Source: CAZBDV01 sp964490765 (GTDB lineage: Bacteria; Cloacimonadota; Cloacimonadia; Cloacimonadales; JAJBBL01). From it: a stretch of DNA of 64,000 nucleotides. This document shows, one piece after another, positions 9,096-17,837 of the stretch. The DNA is taken from positions 88,112 to 152,111 of the forward strand of contig CAZBDV010000002.1 of assembly GCA_964490765.1 (NCBI GenBank), written 5' to 3'. The notes below the pieces were generated by a model. The model ran no database searches. It was not told the DNA's origin and worked only from the letters and a program-made list of their open reading frames with translations. Numbering within the stretch: position 1 is the first letter of the stretch; every line of letters starts with the position of its first letter. The translations under genes were made by a program, and so were the position numbers.

Positions 9096-9708
9096 CAAGA
9101 TGTCCTTCAGCAGTAACCCTGCTCAGTTCCAGACTGTCAAAACCAATGTCAGTTCTAAGTTCAAAACCTCTCAAAACATTATCACCCCTTACGATAGTCA
9201 CCTCATCCGGGGCGTAGATCTCATCATTGTTCTGATCCCAGCTCATCAACTCCGTATACAATATAGCATTCTCGTGCCTGATAACAACATTACTTCTGGC
9301 AGTAAAGATATTCTGAGGTTCATCGATTGTCAAATGGTCAGAATCGAGTGTCATCTCTACTGTCCCATCGGGCCTAAAATCGATGATCTTCACTGTATAA
9401 GCTTCAATCTTCTTCTCTTCATAAAAACGTTCAACCCGTTCTGCTCTTATTTCACGTTCTGTATGTTCTCCTATGATCTCGTAAATAGTAACATTATCAC
9501 TCTGCTCTTCAGCATAGTTCAATTCCCGGACCTCATAAAACCGTTCTTCAGTAAGATCACAGGCCGTGATTAAGAGCAGCATAGTAGAGAACAGAAAAAT
9601 GATCAGAGATAGACACATTTTGTCTGTCATATAGTCAGTATGTAAGAAACGTAGCTTAAGGTTGTTTCTCGAATTTACTTTGCCTTCAGGCATATCAATA
9701 AGTCTCAT
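9064..9708 (-). CDS. lptC: LptC-like LPS export protein, probable lipoprotein
   Basis: This 214-residue protein has a hydrophobic segment (LSLIIFLFSTMLLLITAC) ending in a lipobox-like ITAC, then about 160 residues of beta-rich sequence typical of LptC (AYTVKIIDFRPDGTVEMTLD, NNDEIYAPDEVTIVRGD). LptC normally anchors the periplasmic LPS bridge to LptFG. Position between kdsC and the lptA-like gene supports the call. The start is unsure: the ORF start overlaps kdsC by 14 bp, while an in-frame ATG at 9630 gives a cleaner lipoprotein signal. Neither has a good ribosome site. A lipoprotein form rather than a plain membrane anchor is known in some non-proteobacterial LptC proteins. Confidence 0.72.
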   Translation of the reverse strand: MRLIDMPEGKVNSRNNLKLRFLHTDYMTDKMCLSLIIFLFSTMLLLITACDLTEERFYEVRELNYAEEQSDNVTIYEIIGEHTEREIRAERVERFYEEKKIEAYTVKIIDFRPDGTVEMTLDSDHLTIDEPQNIFTARSNVVIRHENAILYTELMSWDQNNDEIYAPDEVTIVRGDNVLRGFELRTDIGFDSLELSRVTAEGHLDDEDFSDLDW

Positions 9709-10234
9709 CTATATCATTGAAATGATTCAGTAGATTTTCTATCACTTCTTCAAAAATGCCCTCTGTTTTGAGGATGTATTCGATGAATTCTCTGACAGCT
9801 CCATCCCCACCTCTATTAACAGAGACGAAGTCTGCTATCTGCTTTATCTGCTCCGGTGCCTGCTGTGGCGCTCCTGCCAGACCAGCTTTCATCATAACGG
9901 TGTAATCATTCCAATCATCTCCAATATAGGCAATATCATCCCAGGTAATAGAGAGTAACTCCAGAATCTCTTTAACAACTGCAACCTTATCTCTCACATT
10001 CTGATAAAGGTGTGTGATCTGGAGATCCTGGCATCTCCGCGTGAGGGCCTGGGAACTCCTGCCAGTAATTACAGCTGTTTCGATATCAGTAAATTTGAGT
10101 AGTTTAATCCCCAATCCATCCAGAACCGAAAAGGCCTTTGATTCACGGTTATCCTCTGTATAAATGATCTTGCCGTCGGAAAGAACCCCATCACAGTCCA
10201 TTATCAGTAGCCTGATCTTCTTCTTATCACTCAT
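9695..10234 (-). CDS. kdsC: 3-deoxy-D-manno-octulosonate 8-phosphate phosphatase
   Basis: KdsC removes phosphate from Kdo-8-phosphate to give Kdo for the LPS inner core. The 179-residue HAD-family protein shows the nucleophile motif LLIMDCDGVLSDGKI (Asp13 and Asp15), the lysine-bearing region (RDKVAVVKEIL) and the acidic motif GDDWNDYTVMMKAGL. Length and lack of a large cap domain fit the tetrameric KdsC class. GGGAG precedes the ATG by five bases. It directly follows kdsA, the previous step of the pathway, with a 66-bp gap. Confidence 0.95.
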   Translation of the reverse strand: MSDKKKIRLLIMDCDGVLSDGKIIYTEDNRESKAFSVLDGLGIKLLKFTDIETAVITGRSSQALTRRCQDLQITHLYQNVRDKVAVVKEILELLSITWDDIAYIGDDWNDYTVMMKAGLAGAPQQAPEQIKQIADFVSVNRGGDGAVREFIEYILKTEGIFEEVIENLLNHFNDIDETY

Positions 10235-10300
10235 TTTTCTCCCTTCTATCAGATTCCATCAGTATGAACGTCGATTATATGATCTTTGTGTCTCTCAAAA

Positions 10301-11104
10301 TCAAGTTTTCAGATACTCCTTATGAAGCAGGTTCTGTAATATCTGCGGAACTAGATCAAGCTTAATCATACTCATAGCATCACTCAGAGCTTCAGAAGGC
10401 TCTGGATGTGTTTCCATAAAGAGTCCATCTACCATGCCTGTGGCGAGAGCTGCCTTTGCCATCATTGGTGCAAATTCGGGAGTACCTCCTGATACTGTAG
10501 ATACTGAGGGCATCTGTAAGCTGTGAGTCATATCGAAAACAACAGGGAACCCGATCTGTTTCATTATCGGAAAGGATCGGAAATCAACCACCAGATTGCG
10601 ATATCCGAAGAAGGTACCACGTTCGGTTAGAAGTATCTGCGTATTATTTTCTGACATTACCTTTTCAGATACAGCCTTCATATCACCAGGAGCCAGGAAT
10701 TGTCCCTTCTTGATATTAACGATTCTCCCCGTCCTTGCAGCGGCTTTCAGAAGGAATGTTTGCCGGCAGAGAAATGCGGGTATCTGGATGATATCAGCCA
10801 CCTCGGCTGCTTTCTCCGCTTCACCAGCTTCGTGAATATCTGTCAGGATGGGGACTTTAAACTCTTTCTTTACCTGTTCCAATATCTTCAGCCCTTCCTC
10901 CTGTCCAGGGCCGGTGTATGATGTCTCCGAAGTTCTATTTGCCTTCAGAAAAGAAGATTTGAAGATGAAGATCAAACCCTCTCGTGATGTCAGTTCGGTA
11001 AGTTTTTCTGCTACCTGCATGACCAGATCGTAACTCTCGATAACACAAGGCCCGGCAATCAGAAAAAACGGCTTGCTGTGAATCAGTTTGTCGTACAAAC
11101 TCAT
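10301..11104 (-). CDS. kdsA: Kdo-8-phosphate synthase
   Basis: KdsA condenses arabinose-5-phosphate with phosphoenolpyruvate to make Kdo-8-phosphate. The 267-residue protein starts near FFLIAGPCVIES and contains FKSSFLKANRTS, LTDIHEAGEAEKAAEVADIIQIPAFLCR in part, NIKKGQFLAPGDM and VFDMTHSLQMP, all typical of this aldolase-like barrel. A GAGGGG ribosome site precedes the ATG. It is the first gene of the long minus-strand run that continues through kdsC, the lpt genes and rpoN to ptsI. The 286 bp upstream would have to hold the main promoter; I could not pick one out with confidence. Confidence 0.96.
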   Translation of the reverse strand: MSLYDKLIHSKPFFLIAGPCVIESYDLVMQVAEKLTELTSREGLIFIFKSSFLKANRTSETSYTGPGQEEGLKILEQVKKEFKVPILTDIHEAGEAEKAAEVADIIQIPAFLCRQTFLLKAAARTGRIVNIKKGQFLAPGDMKAVSEKVMSENNTQILLTERGTFFGYRNLVVDFRSFPIMKQIGFPVVFDMTHSLQMPSVSTVSGGTPEFAPMMAKAALATGMVDGLFMETHPEPSEALSDAMSMIKLDLVPQILQNLLHKEYLKT

Positions 11105-11390
11105 TTTTCCCCTCTTATTGGCAATAATCTTGCATAACTCTCTTCATGCTCAAGGACTTTTGTCAATCATAATTTGATAACATCAAGGCTTTTTTTGACA
11201 TAAAACACGGAGAATGGAACAGCTAACAATAAAGAGAGATAGAAGAGAGTAAGAAGAAATATAGATCAAACTATTATATATTGATCAAACTAAGGTGAGT
11301 ATGGGAGTCGGCACTATCCGGCTCCCATACTCACCTGAGGTATAATCCTTGAGGGAGAATCTACACTATGTTATAAATAATCTCTATAAA
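11105..11390. other. intergenic region between a sorted CapA-like protein and kdsA
   Basis: This 286-bp stretch has no convincing gene. It is AT-rich, has a direct repeat of GATCAAACTA around 11264 and 11283, and contains the long hairpin described separately at 11293-11336. It should hold the kdsA promoter on the minus strand and end signals of the preceding 1000-residue gene. Confidence 0.6.
11293..11336. repeat. long inverted repeat, copy 1 of a dispersed hairpin element
   Basis: The arms GGTGAGTATGGGAG (11294-11307) and CTCCCATACTCACC (11322-11335) are perfect complements. Four further inner pairs (one G-T wobble) and one outer pair extend the stem to about 19 bp around the 6-base loop CACTAT. 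The right flank (CTGAGGTATAATCCTT) resembles the right flank of a second hairpin at 43365-43387. No T-run follows, so it may be a transcription end, an mRNA stabiliser or a repeat element. Confidence 0.65.
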
Positions 11391-14300
11391 CTACTTAATC
11401 AACAGGCATTTTTTTATAGCTACCGGTTTATTATTGAATAGTAAGCGGTAGAAATAGACTCCGCTGGCCACATCTCTGTTCATATCATTTTTACCATTCC
11501 AGACAACTGTTATCAGGTTGTCTTTGCTCACCATATCTTTGAAGAGTTGTTTTACTTTCTGTCCTTTAATATTGTAGAGAGCGAGTTCTGCTTCTCCCGG
11601 TCTGTTGACTGAGAACGAGAAATGCGTTTCTGCATTAAAAGGATTTGGGTAGTTGTTGTGCAGGGTGAGAGAGGGGATATGGGGAATAGATTCATTACCG
11701 GCCGGCAATACCTGAGGCACACTATCACTATAATTTCTTTCGGAATAGGTCAGAATTGCATCATCTGTCTGTAAGGGGGTCTGGAGTTGAATAAAATAAA
11801 AGTCATTGGGGTTAATAATTTCGAAACCCTGTTCATAATTCTCCCAATCGACCCATTCGATCAGCCCGATATTGTCGAACCAGGTATACCCTGTTCCAAG
11901 AGAAGGTCCGCTACTGCTGAGTCTGATATCGAAGTATCCTGCATTACCCGGCACAGAGAGTTCCTGCCAGAAGAAGGTCCAGTCACTTGTACCAGATATT
12001 GGAATAGTAAGGGTATCACTTCCCAGCATCCAGGAAGAGGTTCTGGTCGAATAGTAACGGATTTCCACACTGGCATCAGCAGCATTCTCGGTTTTGATGT
12101 AACCGTATAAGGTATAATCTGTGTCCTCGTATTTTTTGATCCTTTGCCAGAGATTGCTGGTGACTGTTGGTGCTCCGGTGTTTCTTATCTGGCAAAGCGA
12201 TCGTTCATCCTCAAATGCCTCCGAATTGTCATAAAAAACATCAGATGAAGAAGTGTCCCAGAGTGTACATCCTTCATCTTCGAAGTTTCCGAACCAGAGC
12301 ATCTCTCTACCGAGGCGGAATTGATATTCTCCCCCTGGATGAATATGCCGTAATTTGGAAATATGTCCATCTCTGGCGAGCTTCAGAGGCTGAGACCGGT
12401 AATTTGATCCCTCAGGATCGAAATTGAGAAATCCTTCATAGTCTATATCGTAATAAGACATACTCAGAGTATCTAATATTACGTAAGCACGTGTCTCTTC
12501 ACGATCGACATGGAGATAGGTGTCTAAATCTTTAGAACGTCTGGCCAGATAATCGAGGATATGCAATCCGAGTTCTCCCGTTGCCGGTTGTGGAATATAT
12601 CTGTCTATATAAACCGGAGTAACAGAGAAGCCAGTAAGTCCGTTTTCATCTGCTTCGACATTAAAAATCATCGAGGGCATAGTCTCGGGATAGTTGAGTT
12701 CGAAGATGAAATTTCCGAGCGAATGAGCTATCACTTTGCCGTTGTATACTTCAATGCCCTGTATGATATGCGGATGATGAGAGACTACCAGATCTGCCCC
12801 GGAATCGATCATAAAATGCCGTATCTCTCTGTCCCACATTTTGGGAATGTCGAGACGGTTATAGAATTCAGTTCCGACATAATATTCACCGAGAGTGAAG
12901 TAGTCATAATCCTCGTCGAGTGGTCCCAGTGAATATTCACTACCCGAATGGAGGTAGCAGACGACAATATCGGAAACATCCCTGACAGAATCTATCTGTT
13001 TCTGCACGTAATAGGGTGTCATATAAGCGAAGCCGGGTCTATTATAACCGGCTTGTAGATAGGGTTGATAGTTATTGTAGTGGCCTGTTCTGTCGCTGGA
13101 GGCCAGAATAGCGACATTGATTCCCTTCTTTGTCGCAAAAGCAGGTAGATAGGCTTCATAAGAATTGGCACCTGCACCGAGATGTTGAATACCGGAGTTT
13201 TCCAGAACCTGCTGGGTTTCCTGCAAACCGGGGAGCATGTAGTCGAGTATGTGATTATTGGCCAGAGATGCAATATCGACCCCGGCGTAGGTCAGTCCGG
13301 CAACATTATTGGGATGTCCCTTAAAACAGATTGTCTTAGTGGGATGTTGCTGGTTTGAAGTGGTCAATGGAGATTCCAGGTTAACTACAGTAATGTCTGC
13401 TGCATCACCCAGAAGATGGAGTGTCGGTTCGAATATAGCTTCTACACCCTGTGTCGGGATGATTCCCCCACCATACTCATAACGACGGGCGAGCATAATG
13501 TCTCCGACGAAATTAATCCTGAGCGGAAGATTCGAATCACCCGGATCGATATCGATCTGTGTTGAGGCAAAACCCCAGTTCTCGGCCGGATTGACGACAG
13601 CCAGGAAGACCGTGTAGGGATGGTTTGCCTGTACTTCATAGGTATGGATTGGATTCTGTTCGTTACTGGTGGAGCCATCACCGAATTCCCAATAGAACTC
13701 GTGCTCATCGTAATCTGGATCTATAACATTTCCATAGAATTGAATTGTTGCTCTTTGACGATTCTGTGAATCAGTGAATATTCTCTGAACTTCGTATGAT
13801 ATTTCTACCTGTGGAACAGCGGGTAGTATGGGGGTAATATCAAGGATCGTATCGAAATAAACAGCTCCCGGGTAGGTGAGGGAGTCGTTATCATTGACGA
13901 AGATGATAGCAGTTATCTCAGGCTCGTATTCATACCAGGCCATCCAGTCATCACCAACAGGTAACTGATAAATATTCCAGCTGTTATTGGGAAATACTCC
14001 CTGATAGACGGACAACCATTCCTCAATATCGAGCATTGTGGTGCCGGCAAAAGAATAGAAAAGAACATTTTCATCGTCCATCAGACCGAATCCCTGATAT
14101 CTGCCGACAGACTGAATATAGGCCGCAACCTGCCAGACTGTATCGGTACTCAATGTTTGGGGAGTGATTTCCAGTATCTTCCAGGTGTTACCGTATAGAT
14201 AGAGTGAGTATTCGGAGTCCAAATAGGTATTATCCGGATCGAGTGTCCAGGAATCAGGATCCTGATCTTCACCCGGGTATGAGATTAGATTTATCAATCC

Positions 14301-14393
14301 AGATTCAAAATCCTCGATCACGTACTGGGCAGCAAGATGAGGAATAATAAGCAAAAATAAAGCAACAAGAACAATTGATAACTTGTTTAACAT
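11391..14393 (-). CDS. secreted CapA-like phosphoesterase with PKD domain and C-terminal sorting domain
   Basis: This 1000-residue protein has a signal peptide (residues 1-22), an N-terminal beta-rich region of lectin-like character (about 25-190), a PKD domain (about 195-285, with YWEFGDGSTS and HTYEV), and a CapA/PgsA-type metallophosphoesterase-like domain (about 292-600). The latter shows FVGDIMLARR, VVNLESPLTT, ASLANNHILDY and VVSHHPHIIQGIEVYNGKVI in part. A second jelly-roll-like region (about 700-850) precedes the C-terminal sorting domain (LHNNYPNPFNAETHFSF to ASGVYFYRLLF). CapA relatives act in poly-gamma-glutamate capsule metabolism, but substrate here is unknown. Its ribosome site lies in a hairpin loop (see 14391-14410). 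Confidence 0.85.
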   Translation of the reverse strand: MLNKLSIVLVALFLLIIPHLAAQYVIEDFESGLINLISYPGEDQDPDSWTLDPDNTYLDSEYSLYLYGNTWKILEITPQTLSTDTVWQVAAYIQSVGRYQGFGLMDDENVLFYSFAGTTMLDIEEWLSVYQGVFPNNSWNIYQLPVGDDWMAWYEYEPEITAIIFVNDNDSLTYPGAVYFDTILDITPILPAVPQVEISYEVQRIFTDSQNRQRATIQFYGNVIDPDYDEHEFYWEFGDGSTSNEQNPIHTYEVQANHPYTVFLAVVNPAENWGFASTQIDIDPGDSNLPLRINFVGDIMLARRYEYGGGIIPTQGVEAIFEPTLHLLGDAADITVVNLESPLTTSNQQHPTKTICFKGHPNNVAGLTYAGVDIASLANNHILDYMLPGLQETQQVLENSGIQHLGAGANSYEAYLPAFATKKGINVAILASSDRTGHYNNYQPYLQAGYNRPGFAYMTPYYVQKQIDSVRDVSDIVVCYLHSGSEYSLGPLDEDYDYFTLGEYYVGTEFYNRLDIPKMWDREIRHFMIDSGADLVVSHHPHIIQGIEVYNGKVIAHSLGNFIFELNYPETMPSMIFNVEADENGLTGFSVTPVYIDRYIPQPATGELGLHILDYLARRSKDLDTYLHVDREETRAYVILDTLSMSYYDIDYEGFLNFDPEGSNYRSQPLKLARDGHISKLRHIHPGGEYQFRLGREMLWFGNFEDEGCTLWDTSSSDVFYDNSEAFEDERSLCQIRNTGAPTVTSNLWQRIKKYEDTDYTLYGYIKTENAADASVEIRYYSTRTSSWMLGSDTLTIPISGTSDWTFFWQELSVPGNAGYFDIRLSSSGPSLGTGYTWFDNIGLIEWVDWENYEQGFEIINPNDFYFIQLQTPLQTDDAILTYSERNYSDSVPQVLPAGNESIPHIPSLTLHNNYPNPFNAETHFSFSVNRPGEAELALYNIKGQKVKQLFKDMVSKDNLITVVWNGKNDMNRDVASGVYFYRLLFNNKPVAIKKCLLIK

Positions 14394-14410
14394 AATTCCT
14401 CCGAATTATG
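14391..14410 (-). promoter_or_regulatory. hairpin enclosing the ribosome site and start codon of the CapA-like gene
   Basis: On the minus strand the message reads CATAATTC-GGAG-GAATTATG. The two 8-base arms are perfectly complementary, the loop is exactly the GGAG ribosome site, and the last three bases are the ATG start. If the stem forms, the start codon is buried. This could be chance in AT-rich DNA or a translational switch. Confidence 0.45.
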
Positions 14411-14422
14411 ATTACTGGTTTG

Positions 14423-17400
14423 CTATTTCAAGATCATCATCTTTTTCGTAGCGGTATAATCGGTTGTTCGTAACCGGTAAAAATATATACCGCTGCTAAC
14501 CTGATGATTGCTACGATCTCGTCCGTTCCAGACGATATGATGCTCGCCAACCGGAAGATGAGCGTTGATGATAGTGGATATTCTCTGACCACGATTGTTG
14601 AAAATCTCCAGTATTGTCCTGCCAGGTTCGGATAGGGTGAAAGCTATCGTTGTCGTAGGATTGAACGGGTTAGGGTAGTTATTATGCAGTTTAGTGACGA
14701 GTGGAATAACATTGTCATCAGTTGCAGATGTGATCATAATCTCAACTGAGTTGGAAGGTAAAGATTCGCCCTGATCATAAACAGCCGTGATATAATATGA
14801 ATAGGTTTCCCATAATGCGACTTCATCATCGACGAAGCAGGTAACATCTGCAGGTACCTGTCCGATTATATCTCCATCACGATAGACGTTATAACCCTCG
14901 AGTTGCCAGCGAGATTCTGTCCGGTAAGGCCTGGAAAGAAGAGAGAGTTGTTCTTCCCGCCTGGCAATGGATAGTTCTCCCTGTCCAGTGATTCCCAGGG
15001 GTGGTTCCCAGTCCAGCTCGACCATATTCTCCACCAGGACACCAATCAGATTTTGGGGAGGATTAAGGTGGTTTATCACAAACAGGCCGTCTGAGACTGC
15101 ATTTATCATCGGATTCTCCATATCGCTAACCCTGATCTTGCCGCTCATCGTTCCAACTTCAGGTATCTCCCAGAGATAGGGAGGACTGTTTGCCGGAATC
15201 CCCTCCTCGATGAGTAACCAGTTATTGCCTCCATCATATGAGAAACTTAGTGAGACTTCAGAGACATTGATCCCCTCCCAGAGTATAATTTCCTCTGATC
15301 CGGGAAACCAAACTTCTCCACCTGATGGTTGAATCACTATCAGAGATCTGTCACTGATTGTGAATACAGAACTACTGCAGCCATAAGAGTTATAATTTGC
15401 CACATTTTTTACCCTGACAAGACATTCAGCTGATTGGGTGTCAGGCACCACCCATTCGAAAGATTCGGTAGAGGCAGGATAGGGAAGGTCCTGAATCGGT
15501 AACCAGGTATTACCATTATCTATCGAGTAATCGATCAATACATTATTAACAGAATCAGAAGAGTCCCATTCGATAAGATAGGTCGTTCCAACCAGCAGGT
15601 TTTCTCCACCATCTGGGGCAATGAGGTTAATGTCTTTGGAAATTGAGAAGGGTTCTGTTATAGCATAGATAAATTCATCCTGATAATCTTCTATCCGGAA
15701 AACAACCTCGTCTGATTCAAGATTGGGTATCAGCCAGTTGTAGTTAGATTGATTCCAGTCGTTCTCAATGTATATCCATTCCTCGCCGTTATTGCCACTA
15801 TATGATAATCGAAAGCGATCGCTGAAAACAGCGAGGAACTCGATAGTGAAATAACTGCCTCCGGTGAGTTCCAGTCCTGACATAGTGGTTATAAAACCGA
15901 TTTTTACGATAGTGAAAGGGTGGTGACTTGTATGATCTATCAAGGGATTGGAACTATCCTGAACTCTTATCCGTCCCTGCTCGGTTGGCGTTTCGGGGAG
16001 AGACCAGAGATAACTCCCATTCTCTGCCGGTATTTGCCCGGCAATTTCTGTCCAGCTTAAGCCGTTATCGATACTGTAGTAGAGATCAACATGATCTATT
16101 CCTGAACTATTCCAGGTTATCTCTTCTACGCTCCCTGCCTGCAACCTGATATTACCTGTAGCGGGGTGGAGGAGAGTGAGCAGCGGGACATTCTCTTCAG
16201 TAATCGTAAATGGTGTGTCGTGTTCCATTATGTGCTCGGTTCCTTCGTAAACGAAGATTCCTCTGATCATGCAACTTGAAGAGGGGAGTGACGGAACTGT
16301 CCAGTTATAAGAGCAGTTGTCAATCTCCACAGACGCAATATCCTGCCAATTAACTCCGTTGTCGGAACTGAACTGCAATTGGAGTTGAACCAAAGGTCCC
16401 TTATAGTGCCATCTAATTAATCGTTCTGTACCGATCTGCCAGTGTTCACCGCCGACGGGGGAGATGAGTCCGTATTGCAGCGATTTCAAGGCAATACTGT
16501 GCTGATATCCAGCTGTTATTGTAGCATAATGAGAACCTTCAGGGACTTCACACTGGCCATGGGTATTCATTCCCCAGGCCAGAAGTGAACCATCGCTCTT
16601 TAAGCCAATACTATGCTCCCGACCAGCAGAAACATCTATGAAATCGTTCCCGACAGGCACATCGCACTGTCCAGCACTGTTTCTTCCCCAACTGGCAATA
16701 GAACCATTCGTTCTCAAAGCCAGATTGTGATAATTCTGAGCTGAAATAGAAGCATAATTCTCTCCTGTCGGAACTGATGATTGGCCATAATTATTCCTGC
16801 CCCAGGCAATAAGACTACCGTCTGATTTCAGAGCAAGACTATGAGCAGCACCAGCAGCTAACTGCTCGAAATCATTACCCTCAGGCGCTATACTCTGACC
16901 GAAGTTCGGATATACTCCGGTATTTGTTGTCCCTGCACCCCAGGCTACAATAGAACCATTCTCCTGTATAGCCAGGCTGTGCAGTCCACCACAAGCTATA
17001 GCAATAAAATTATTACCGGGTGGAACATCTGTCTGCCCATGATTATTCCTTCCCCAGGAGATTAAAGTTCCATCATCGCGTAAAGCAAGGCTATGCATTG
17101 ACCCTGCAGCGATGGCAACGAAGTTATTCCCTGCTGGAGCTATACTCTGGCCAAAATGGGGAAATATTCCCGTGTTTGTCGTTCCAGCACCCCATGCGAC
17201 GATTGTTCCGTCAGTTCTTAAAGCCAGTGCATGAAAATCTCCACTGGCAACAGCAATATAATCATCACCCTCAGGTAACTCATCCAGACCATATGATGCA
17301 GTACCCCAAATCGCGATGGAACCAGGTGTATTGCGAACAATACCCTCTTTTAATGGATTATTGCTGGCAGGATCAGTTTCCCGGGAATAGAGATGCATGG

Positions 17401-17452
17401 CAGTAAAGAACAGTGTTATTATAACTATCATTGAGAATCTTATGAATCTCAT
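14423..17452 (-). CDS. secreted RCC1-like propeller protein with Ig-like modules and C-terminal sorting domain
   Basis: This 1009-residue protein has a signal peptide (about 1-23) and seven RCC1-like blades (about 45-325), each with a WG core such as GTIVAWGAG or GTLISWGRN followed by SLALRxDG. Two blades carry a longer insert (TTNTGIFPHFGQSIAP type). Five Ig-like modules follow (about 330-790), marked by openings such as PVGGEHWQIGTERLIRW and PSGGEVWFPGSEEIILW, and closings such as FTITE. A fibronectin III-like domain (about 790-900) and the sorting domain (LHNNYPNPFNPTTTIAF to SSGIYFYRLRT) complete it. A GGAGG site precedes the ATG. It is probably displayed or released at the cell surface for binding; the ligand is unknown. 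It sits 29 bp upstream of the CapA-like gene, so the two may be co-transcribed. Confidence 0.87.
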   Translation of the reverse strand: MRFIRFSMIVIITLFFTAMHLYSRETDPASNNPLKEGIVRNTPGSIAIWGTASYGLDELPEGDDYIAVASGDFHALALRTDGTIVAWGAGTTNTGIFPHFGQSIAPAGNNFVAIAAGSMHSLALRDDGTLISWGRNNHGQTDVPPGNNFIAIACGGLHSLAIQENGSIVAWGAGTTNTGVYPNFGQSIAPEGNDFEQLAAGAAHSLALKSDGSLIAWGRNNYGQSSVPTGENYASISAQNYHNLALRTNGSIASWGRNSAGQCDVPVGNDFIDVSAGREHSIGLKSDGSLLAWGMNTHGQCEVPEGSHYATITAGYQHSIALKSLQYGLISPVGGEHWQIGTERLIRWHYKGPLVQLQLQFSSDNGVNWQDIASVEIDNCSYNWTVPSLPSSSCMIRGIFVYEGTEHIMEHDTPFTITEENVPLLTLLHPATGNIRLQAGSVEEITWNSSGIDHVDLYYSIDNGLSWTEIAGQIPAENGSYLWSLPETPTEQGRIRVQDSSNPLIDHTSHHPFTIVKIGFITTMSGLELTGGSYFTIEFLAVFSDRFRLSYSGNNGEEWIYIENDWNQSNYNWLIPNLESDEVVFRIEDYQDEFIYAITEPFSISKDINLIAPDGGENLLVGTTYLIEWDSSDSVNNVLIDYSIDNGNTWLPIQDLPYPASTESFEWVVPDTQSAECLVRVKNVANYNSYGCSSSVFTISDRSLIVIQPSGGEVWFPGSEEIILWEGINVSEVSLSFSYDGGNNWLLIEEGIPANSPPYLWEIPEVGTMSGKIRVSDMENPMINAVSDGLFVINHLNPPQNLIGVLVENMVELDWEPPLGITGQGELSIARREEQLSLLSRPYRTESRWQLEGYNVYRDGDIIGQVPADVTCFVDDEVALWETYSYYITAVYDQGESLPSNSVEIMITSATDDNVIPLVTKLHNNYPNPFNPTTTIAFTLSEPGRTILEIFNNRGQRISTIINAHLPVGEHHIVWNGRDRSNHQVSSGIYFYRLRTTDYTATKKMMILK

Positions 17453-17837
17453 TATTTCCTCCCTGAAAGGGGTGTAAGTTCAACGATCAACCCCGAAGCG
17501 AACCTGACTGTTGTGGCTTATTCTGCTTGAAGCAACTTTCAGAAGCTTGAAGTTTCCAGTATGATGATAAGATTTACGATATATGTCAACAAGTTTTTGG
17601 CTGTTAGGTTGAGATAGCTGTAAACTAAATGATTAGTATAATTAGCTTTCAGAAAAGATGATACAGGATTGCTTTCTGATGACCTGGCAGGAAGCGAGAC
17701 TGTTGAAGATGCCCGGAGAGTGACCTATAAACTCAGACTTTAATCGTTACATCACGAAGAAGGAAAATTAAAAATTATAATCTCTGTTGACAAATATAAT
17801 GTCGGTCCGAATTTGACAAAAAAATACAGGGATTCAG
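17453..17837. other. divergent intergenic region upstream of der
   Basis: These 385 bp separate the minus-strand propeller gene from plus-strand der and hold no convincing gene. A TATAAT-like element at 17795-17800 lies about 40 bp before the der start, and two TTGACA-like words occur (near 17788 and 17813), but none are at standard spacing. AAGCTT-containing partial repeats (CAACTTTCAGAAGCTTGAAGTT) near 17530 look like an imperfect inverted repeat. Confidence 0.5.

Noticed and set aside
17785..17818. TTGACA and TATAAT words before der as a promoter
   Set aside because: The elements are not at 16-18 bp spacing, so no specific promoter is claimed.
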